A stretch of 10,218 nt of DNA, from assembly GCA_017940705.1 (NCBI GenBank), contig JAGAYB010000117.1:1-10218 (forward strand). The letters run 5' to 3'. The notes beneath the pieces were generated by a model. That model was not told the origin of the DNA. It saw only the letters and a list, made by a program, of their open reading frames with translations, and ran no database searches. The position numbers and the translations under genes were made by a program. Positions 6,199 through 10,218 of the stretch are shown piece after piece. The first letter of the stretch is position 1. Each line of letters starts with the position of its first letter. This DNA is from Selenomonas sp. Lineage in GTDB: Bacteria; Bacillota_C; Negativicutes; Selenomonadales; Selenomonadaceae.

Positions 6199-7884
6199 TC
6201 ATTTCTGGAGGAAAAATCCCCGGCCGGATATTTTATAGTTTTTTCTGTCATCCGTCTGATTTACCACCAGTTCCGTGAAATACAACACAGACCTGTCATC
6301 CAACTTATAAGCCTCGTCCAGGTAAACTTTATTATTGCCCTTGCCCTCCGGCTGAGCCGCCATTAACTTTCTCACATAGGGACTGACATTTACTTTACGC
6401 TGCTTGCCGTCCTCCAGCTTTATGACTGCCTCCCCTTTCTTGATGGTAAAGGTATAGGCAACTTTATAACCTTCTACCGGTATGCCGCTATGTCTGGGGG
6501 CAAATACTACCTTGTTTTTTTGCTTGGGAGGATTTTTCTTATTATCTTTTTTCGTCTGTGGATAGTAATCATTCCAAGCTATATTCTTAACCTGCAGGCC
6601 AAAGGCCTCATTGCTCTCTTGGAGATATTTTTCCTTACGGATATAGTCCACACAGCTCTTGATTGCCGGCGCCAGTTCCGGGGAGATGGGATGACTCATG
6701 ATAATCTCGCCATCCTCATACAGACCTTCCTGCTCCAGCAGTCCGATTAAACGTGCCTCCTGATTATGCAAGGGTACGCGCATTACATTCAGCGGCGTGA
6801 CGGTAAACACCACCAACATGGCCGCCCCTAGCAACAGCAGTGGCCGTATCCCCAGACACAAAAAGCGGAAAATCAGCAGCACTATCCCATAGGCCGTACA
6901 AATCATGGACGCATAGCGCAATTGCGTAAGCCCATAGGCATCATAGCGAATCCACACGCCATAAAACTGCAGGGCAAGAATCGGGATAAACAGAATCAGC
7001 GCCCACCGCATAAACTTTTTAAACCAGGACCACTCGGTATCATCCCAAAAGAAGTAGAAAAATCCATATCCCAGCAAGGCCAGCGACGCATACCAGTTCA
7101 TTTCTCCGACAGGCATGGACTGCCAAATAATTATCTTGCCAATATACAGATAGAGAATCAACAGCAGCAGCGCATAGCCGGGAAACAGCAGGTACTTAAC
7201 GGTCCTGGCCGTAAAGGAATCTGATACAAGGTTTAACGCTTTCGTTGTTGACAACAATACTAAAAAGGCATAAATGCCAAAAGTAAACGGCACCACAATA
7301 GCCAGAAATATCTCCAGCTCCTTAGGCAGCGCTACCAGCAAAGTATGCACTGCCGATATGCAGGTAGTTATAAGCATGCCGAACAGGGACGTAAGTGCCA
7401 GCGCCGCCGCAAATGTGTACATACATTTCCGCAGGTGCTTGCTCTGCTGCTCCTTATCACCGGGCAGCTGTAAATAACAGACTATTATCAGCCAAAAACA
7501 GGGTGATACAATATGAAACATCGTATTCTCAAACCCCTGCAATAATCTTGTGCCAGCCTCCAGCACTGCCGCCCATAAGGCAAGCATACTCCAAATTTTC
7601 CAACGGTATTTCCCCGGCTGCCATTGCGGTATGCGCTCGCGCCATAACTCAGCCGCTACCGCCACCAAGATAAGCGATAGCAGCCGTTCAGTCCAATGTA
7701 TCCATTCAATACCTGGCTCCTCAATATTGCCGCTCAGCAAAAATACACCTTGGTATACAAGGTGTACCATATTAAGCAAGGCAGCCTCAGGAAAGTGCTC
7801 CCACAACATTCTGCTGCCCTGTTTGATTATTTCTTTGTAGTTCTCTCTGAGGTATTGAAAATTAAAAGCCTGTTTATTCCACAT
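6199..7884 (-). CDS. DUF4153-like polytopic membrane protein
   Basis: 561 aa of unknown function. Residues about 30-365 hold roughly ten hydrophobic segments. At 313-324 is RYDAYGLTQLRY, which resembles the 'YGLTxxRY' signature of DUF4153 proteins, between transmembrane stretches. From about 370 to the end is a soluble, charged C-terminal domain with a lysine/asparagine/proline-rich linker (near 435-450) and a beta-rich end, expected outside the membrane; orientation not determined. Start ATG at 7884 with GTGGTGA at 7898-7892, 7 nt upstream. Transcribed alone, with a candidate operator over its -10. No clear terminator after the stop. Assignment rests on the membrane layout and that one motif, so the domain name is less sure than the gene. 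Confidence 0.75.
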   Translation of the reverse strand: MWNKQAFNFQYLRENYKEIIKQGSRMLWEHFPEAALLNMVHLVYQGVFLLSGNIEEPGIEWIHWTERLLSLILVAVAAELWRERIPQWQPGKYRWKIWSMLALWAAVLEAGTRLLQGFENTMFHIVSPCFWLIIVCYLQLPGDKEQQSKHLRKCMYTFAAALALTSLFGMLITTCISAVHTLLVALPKELEIFLAIVVPFTFGIYAFLVLLSTTKALNLVSDSFTARTVKYLLFPGYALLLLILYLYIGKIIIWQSMPVGEMNWYASLALLGYGFFYFFWDDTEWSWFKKFMRWALILFIPILALQFYGVWIRYDAYGLTQLRYASMICTAYGIVLLIFRFLCLGIRPLLLLGAAMLVVFTVTPLNVMRVPLHNQEARLIGLLEQEGLYEDGEIIMSHPISPELAPAIKSCVDYIRKEKYLQESNEAFGLQVKNIAWNDYYPQTKKDNKKNPPKQKNKVVFAPRHSGIPVEGYKVAYTFTIKKGEAVIKLEDGKQRKVNVSPYVRKLMAAQPEGKGNNKVYLDEAYKLDDRSVLYFTELVVNQTDDRKNYKISGRGFFLQK

Positions 7885-7898
7885 TTAATTATCACCAC

Positions 7899-7931
7899 TT
7901 CTTCAGTATTCCCCTGCCATTTTCTGAAGAA
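7899..7931 (-). repeat. Leader hairpin before the DUF4153-like gene
   Basis: Perfect 8-bp inverted repeat TTCTTCAG (7899-7906) / CTGAAGAA (7924-7931) with a 17-nt loop. It abuts the ribosome binding site at 7892-7898 and could affect its access. Confidence 0.45.
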
Positions 7932-7932
7932 T

Positions 7933-7954
7933 ATGATAACACCTTATCATTATA
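7933..7954 (-). promoter_or_regulatory. Promoter -10 and candidate operator of the DUF4153-like gene
   Basis: Minus-strand TATAAT at 7954-7949 is a perfect -10, with no good -35 at 16-18 nt. It overlaps a perfect inverted repeat ATGATAA-N4-TTATCAT (7933-7950) that covers the expected RNA start, the layout of a repressor site. I do not recognise the regulator. Confidence 0.5.
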
Positions 7955-7972
7955 TTTTTATTAAAAACAGAG

Positions 7973-8009
7973 AAAAGCCTAATCAAGTAATATACTTGAT
8001 CAAGCTTTT
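7973..8009 (-). terminator. Terminator of double-glycine peptide gene 1
   Basis: 17-bp stem AAAAGCCTAATCAAGTA (7973-7989) against TACTTGATCAAGCTTTT (7993-8009), closed in minus-strand RNA by two G-U pairs and followed by a T-rich tract. Sits 12 nt after the stop at 8022. Confidence 0.85.
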
Positions 8010-8021
8010 GCTTTTACGTAA

Positions 8022-8201
8022 TTATTTTATCCTTATAGTTGGCGTCCAGGGAATACGGCGCGGTCTGCTGCAGGTGGGAATCGTCTCGCAAGTAGGAATC
8101 GTATTATCGTTCAATACCACTTTTATGCCCGCCTGCAAATCTCTGGCACTTCCCCCTGCCACCATATCCATGTCGGCGAAATTCATTACGTTCTTTTTCA
8201 T
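8022..8201 (-). CDS. Double-glycine leader peptide 1 (candidate bacteriocin/RiPP or signal precursor)
   Basis: 59-aa gene not matched to a named family. The leader (residues 1-17, ending MDMVAGG) fits the double-glycine export consensus position by position: M at -12, D at -8, M at -7, V at -4, G-G at -2/-1. Cleavage after G17 would leave a 42-aa core with two cysteines (C38, C44), both inside a tandem hexapeptide, NTIPTC then ETIPTC (33-44), followed by a basic, proline-rich tail (RPRRIPW, ending RIK). Such leaders are removed by peptidase-containing ABC exporters. No exporter, modifying enzyme or immunity gene is visible here, so 'bacteriocin' is inference. Start ATG at 8201 with GAGGGGG at 8216-8210, 8 nt away. 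Own promoter and own terminator. The promoter matches that of peptide 2. Confidence 0.8.
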   Translation of the reverse strand: MKKNVMNFADMDMVAGGSARDLQAGIKVVLNDNTIPTCETIPTCSRPRRIPWTPTIRIK

Positions 8202-8241
8202 TTTAATTACCCCCTCAACTTTTATGTTGTTGTTGATTTAT

Positions 8242-8283
8242 CTTTCTGTTCTTTATATCCATCAGCAGCAAAAGTGTGTAGTG
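8242..8283 (-). promoter_or_regulatory. Shared promoter block, copy A (peptide 1)
   Basis: 42 bp, 34 of them identical without gaps to copy B at 9495-9536. Minus strand: CACTACACACTTTT, a variable middle, then GGATATAAAGAACAGAAAG with -10 TATAAA at 8257-8252. There is no consensus -35; the conserved CACTACACAC stands there instead, with a T7 tract just upstream, which suggests an activator site. The -10 lies 51 nt from the start codon. Confidence 0.7.
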
Positions 8284-8330
8284 TGTTTAAAAAAATTTGC
8301 GGGATTTTTTTCAGTTGAGGGTATTCCCGG

Positions 8331-9117
8331 TTATGCTTGGGACTTTTTTTCTTTGCGGAGCCGTTTGTTCTCGTACATCACCTTGTCTGCCCGCCGGGCA
8401 ACGTCAATTACGGCAGGGTCAAATTCCGGGTCGTACACGGCAATGCCCATGGATATATTAGCCTGTTCCCACTCGTGTTCAGCTGAGGCACATATATCTT
8501 CCCGGTATTCCCGGAACAGGTTAAAGAGCTTATCCCGGTCGCGGAAATCTTCATTTTCCAGAATGACTGCAAATTCATCGCCGCAAAATAAACTTTTCGA
8601 TTGAGGTTATCAATGTTCGCTTTGGTCTTCTCTACCAGTCCCATGAATGAGCGGGTAAGGATACCAATCTCATCATTGTTATTGTCTTCCAGTACAACAT
8701 CATAATTCCCATCAGCCACCTGCTGTGCGGCCTGGGCCAGATTATGCAGCGGTTTGGTAATACGGGTGGCGAAACGCATCATCACGAAACTGGCTATGAG
8801 CAGAATGATAACGGCGGCGAAAATTGTGCGTGAAATCATTCTTTGCCAGATGCTGCTGATTCTCGCTAAGGGTACAGTCACATAAAGCCGCATGCCATTG
8901 CTCAGCGGCACCCAGCAAGCCTCCTTCAATGTACCATCGAAATGATATCGTACATGATGGTCGCCTACGACCTGGTCAGGTGAATCGATGGCTACTTTTT
9001 CACCATACTGCAACGTTGAATCCATCTGCGGATGGTATATTACATTGGAATTCTCATCGAGGATAAAGGCATAACCGTTCTCAAAGAGCTTAATTTTTTC
9101 TACCTCGAACTGGCCAA
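8331..9117 (-). pseudogene. Remnant of a Cache-HAMP-GGDEF diguanylate cyclase
   Basis: Broken membrane sensor that would have made cyclic di-GMP. Reading down the minus strand: the end of an extracellular Cache domain (QFEVEKIKLFENGYAFILD, about 9110-9050), a transmembrane segment (about residues 108-127 of the reading frame), a HAMP domain (RITKPLHNLAQAAQQVADG) and the linker NIDNLNRK. Then, with a change of frame near 8590-8600, CGDEFAVILE (motif at 8585-8571) and the rest of the GGDEF domain to TAA at 8331 (ending KKSQA). The first half of the GGDEF domain, roughly 65-75 residues, is missing at the frame change. At the 5' end the Cache N-terminal half, first transmembrane helix and start are also absent. 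Not expected to be active. Confidence 0.85.
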
Positions 9118-9143
9118 GGAGGCTGTGAGGCAGCCTCCTTTTT
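9116..9143 (+). terminator. Terminator-like hairpin with no gene before it
   Basis: Perfect 10-bp stem AAGGAGGCTG (9116-9125) / CAGCCTCCTT (9131-9140), loop TGAGG, then T residues on the plus strand. No plus-strand gene precedes it. It coincides with the broken 5' end of the GGDEF pseudogene, so it may mark a rearrangement junction. Confidence 0.45.
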
Positions 9144-9204
9144 ATGTCCACGCCATGTCAGTCCGTGATTTATATTTAATTATGAACCACGCTTTCTGCA
9201 GACA

Positions 9205-9239
9205 CAATAAAAGAGAGCACATCTGATGATATGCCCTCT
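9205..9239 (-). terminator. Terminator of double-glycine peptide gene 2
   Basis: Minus-strand stem AGAGGGCATATC (9239-9228) / GATGTGCTCTCT (9223-9212), 12 pairs including two G-U, loop ATCA, then TTTTATT. It lies 25 nt after the stop at 9265. Confidence 0.8.
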
Positions 9240-9264
9240 GGCTGTGTCTATACCTGTGTCGCTA

Positions 9265-9456
9265 TCAGACTGGTTTTATCTTTGCAATATCTCTCCAACG
9301 TGCATTTTGTGTTTCGTCTACATTTGCTGCCATAGAATTTGCGTTACTGTCGTGGCAACCGGAATGACGCGTCCAAGGCGGCATTGGCACATATCCCCTA
9401 GCCCCAGCTACCTTATCCAGTTCCATATTGTCCATCTTGTTCATGAGCTTTTCCAT
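9265..9456 (-). CDS. Double-glycine leader peptide 2 (candidate bacteriocin/RiPP or signal precursor)
   Basis: 63 aa, no named family recognised. The leader (residues 1-19, ending MELDKVAGA) fits the double-glycine consensus: M at -12, E at -8, L at -7, V at -4, G-A at -2/-1. The expected 44-aa core starts RGYVPMPPWTRHSGCHDS and has one cysteine (C34), two tryptophans (W28, W54) and an Asn/Ala/Met-rich middle. It shares nothing with the core of peptide 1; only the leader motif (VAGG or VAGA) and the promoter are alike. I start at ATG 9456 because GGAGGAGG (9472-9465) sits 8 nt before it; the in-frame GTG at 9474 would overlap that site. Own promoter and terminator. As with peptide 1, no exporter or immunity gene is visible in the window. 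Confidence 0.75.
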   Translation of the reverse strand: MEKLMNKMDNMELDKVAGARGYVPMPPWTRHSGCHDSNANSMAANVDETQNARWRDIAKIKPV

Positions 9457-9494
9457 TTTATATTCCTCCTCCACATCTTTAAGTGTTGTTTTTG

Positions 9495-9536
9495 CTTTCT
9501 GTTCTTTATATCCCCGAAAGCAAAAAGTGTGTAGTG
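9495..9536 (-). promoter_or_regulatory. Shared promoter block, copy B (peptide 2)
   Basis: Gapless match to copy A at 34 of 42 bases, including 19 consecutive bases around the -10 (TATAAA at 9510-9505) and a conserved CACTACACACTTTT. A T7 tract lies 5-6 nt further upstream in both copies. The -10 lies 49 nt from the start codon, against 51 for copy A. Confidence 0.7.
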
Positions 9537-9564
9537 CTGGAGAAAAAAATGTAATACTTGACTT

Positions 9565-9756
9565 TCAACCGCCCTCCACTGCCTTTTCGTGGGCCTTGGC
9601 TGTTGCCTGCACTATTTCTTCATAGCCGGTTAAGGCGGCAAAAGGGGCGAATTGGGCGGCGCGTTTGTGCATGGCTATACGTATGTGTCTCTGCGGTTCG
9701 GGGCGTGGCAGGTTGATTATGCGTTGGTAGTCCTTGATATCTCTATCTATTATCAT
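9565..9756 (-). CDS. Second RAAQFAPFAALTGY small protein (polymerase partner paralogue)
   Basis: 63 aa, paralogue of the protein at 4080-4310. They share Y..IINLP near the N terminus, the block KRAAQFAPFAALTGY (about residues 31-45) and an AH in the tail; the rest has diverged. Function unknown. The ATG overlaps the stop of an upstream umuC-like reading frame in the same ATGA arrangement, with GGAGG about 9 nt upstream, but that umuC-like gene is now only a short remnant. So this gene is probably an orphan without its polymerase and may lack a promoter of its own. The frame is intact. Confidence 0.8.
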   Translation of the reverse strand: MIIDRDIKDYQRIINLPRPEPQRHIRIAMHKRAAQFAPFAALTGYEEIVQATAKAHEKAVEGG

Positions 9757-9843
9757 GCTTTATGTCCTCCTATCTCGCTGTTCCTGATAATTATCCGGGC
9801 CTCTTATTTGAGGTTGTCGGTTTAGGATAGCGTTTTTGCCAAA
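9753..9843 (-). pseudogene. 3' remnant of a second umuC-like polymerase gene
   Basis: About 90 bp left of a gene near 1.5 kb. The minus strand encodes RFGKNAIL, then after a one-base frame change and an in-frame TAA, ARIIIRNSEIGGHKA and a stop. This parallels KFGKNAIL...TTIARNGQIGGHKA at the end of the intact polymerase. DNA similarity to 4307-4400 is also visible. The remnant ends at about 9840-9846, where the xre remnant begins. Confidence 0.8.
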
Positions 9844-10069
9844 GCGGGGCTACAGTCCCAGTATGAAGATGGAGGAACTGGCCAAGGTGGCGGCCGTCCT
9901 GCAGGTTAATGTGGGCTATTTTTTCCCGGCCGAGGAAAAACCAACGGACAACCGCCCCCCCGTAGTGGACAAACGACTGCGGGCTATTATTGACATTTAT
10001 CCTTCCCTAAGCGATTACACCAAAGATATTATTGACGCCATCATTAAGGTGGACGGAAAACATAAATAA
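9843..10069 (+). pseudogene. 3' remnant of an XRE-type transcriptional regulator
   Basis: The frame RGYSPSMKMEELAKVAAVLQV is the last part of an XRE/Cro-type helix-turn-helix domain (region after the recognition helix, ending with helices 4-5). A C-terminal extension follows (VDKRLRAIIDIYPSLSDYTKDIIDAII...KHK) to TAA at 10069. The first roughly 40-50 residues, with the DNA-binding helices, are absent. The only upstream in-frame start is a TTG at 9836 inside the umuC remnant, without a ribosome binding site. So this is not a functional repressor. An expressed C-terminal fragment cannot be excluded. Confidence 0.75.
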
Positions 10070-10075
10070 GCGCGC

Positions 10076-10125
10076 AAAGGCGCTGTGATGAAATGCGAAA
10101 GCATTTTATCCACAGCGCCTTTTTA
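10076..10125 (+). terminator. Terminator of the XRE remnant
   Basis: Long hairpin: AAAGGCGCTGTG (10076-10087) pairs with CACAGCGCCTTT (10111-10122), extended by an inner ATGC-GAAA-GCAT stem-loop, then a T run. It shows the remnant's 3' end is preserved. Confidence 0.85.
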
Positions 10126-10218
10126 TTGTACAATTTTGTATTTTACACTATTATAATATAAAAAAGGGCGCAATGCCCCTTCCCCATAAAGCAGCTTACT
10201 GTCTATTTTATGCGGCTA
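10126..10218. other. Right-edge intergenic stretch
   Basis: AT-rich to about 10163, then a weak stem AAGGG (10164-10168) / CCCTT (10177-10181). On the minus strand the stem is followed by six T, so it may terminate a minus-strand gene lying beyond the window. No coding frame is convincing. Confidence 0.35.

Noticed and set aside
7696..8604. Plus-strand open frame of 302 codons
   Set aside because: It runs antisense through the DUF4153-like start, both regulatory hairpins, peptide gene 1 and the GGDEF remnant, shows no domain and has no ribosome binding site; a shadow frame.
9151..9153. GTG at 9151 as a real start for a Cache-HAMP protein
   Set aside because: The residues before QFEVEKIKL come from the terminator-like hairpin, there is no ribosome binding site and most of the Cache domain is missing.
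9226..9534. Plus-strand 102-codon frame opposite peptide 2
   Set aside because: Antisense to a gene with its own ribosome binding site, promoter and terminator; Cys/Phe/His-rich shadow composition without any motif.
7973..10069. Insertion sequence or phage as cause of the gene decay
   Set aside because: No transposase, integrase, target-site duplication or terminal inverted repeat is visible; simple deletions explain the remnants.
10126..10157. Plus-strand promoter with TATAAT at 10152-10157
   Set aside because: The -10 is perfect, but the nearest -35-like TTGTAC is 20 nt away and no gene follows before the window ends.

Overview
The window looks like a chromosomal segment from a flagellated, low-to-moderate GC Negativicute. 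A Selenomonas-like member of the Selenomonadaceae is my best guess, inferred from the gene mix and codon style and not proven. Supporting signs are a YjfB-type motility protein behind a sigma-28-like promoter, a type II-A Cas9, a Firmicutes-type UmuC-like polymerase paired with a small partner protein, an AbrB-type membrane protein, and strong purine-rich ribosome binding sites.

Left part (1-2853): the first 901 codons of a type II-A cas9 run on the minus strand and leave the window inside the HNH-RuvC-III region. Directly upstream, on the opposite strand, is a tracrRNA-like gene with a textbook sigma-70 promoter (TTGACA-17-TACAAT) and a strong terminator. Its -35 box lies on the cas9 ribosome binding region. 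No CRISPR array or cas1/cas2/csn2 is visible; they may lie beyond position 1.

Middle part (2931-7884): an abrB-like membrane protein gene (+) converges on a two-gene minus-strand unit, a Y-family DNA polymerase followed by a small RAAQFAPFAALTGY protein, coupled by an ATGA overlap. Next come a yjfB-like motility gene with a sigma-28-like promoter and a large DUF4153-like membrane protein gene with a candidate operator over its promoter, all on the minus strand.

Right part (7973-10218): a worn accessory zone. It holds two short minus-strand genes for peptides with double-glycine-type leaders (59 and 63 aa). They have different core sequences but share a conserved 42-bp promoter block (34 of 42 identical), near-equal leader length and their own terminators, so they look like co-regulated secreted peptides (bacteriocin or signal precursors). 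Between and around them lie three gene remains: a Cache-HAMP-GGDEF pseudogene with an internal deletion, the 3' end of a second umuC-like gene that still precedes an intact second RAAQFAPFAALTGY gene, and the 3' half of an XRE-type regulator fused back to back to that umuC remnant. This pattern fits one deletion across a formerly divergent xre/umuC pair.

The most novel candidate is the pair of double-glycine leader peptides with their shared promoter element. No exporter, modification enzyme or immunity gene is visible in the window, so their role remains inference.
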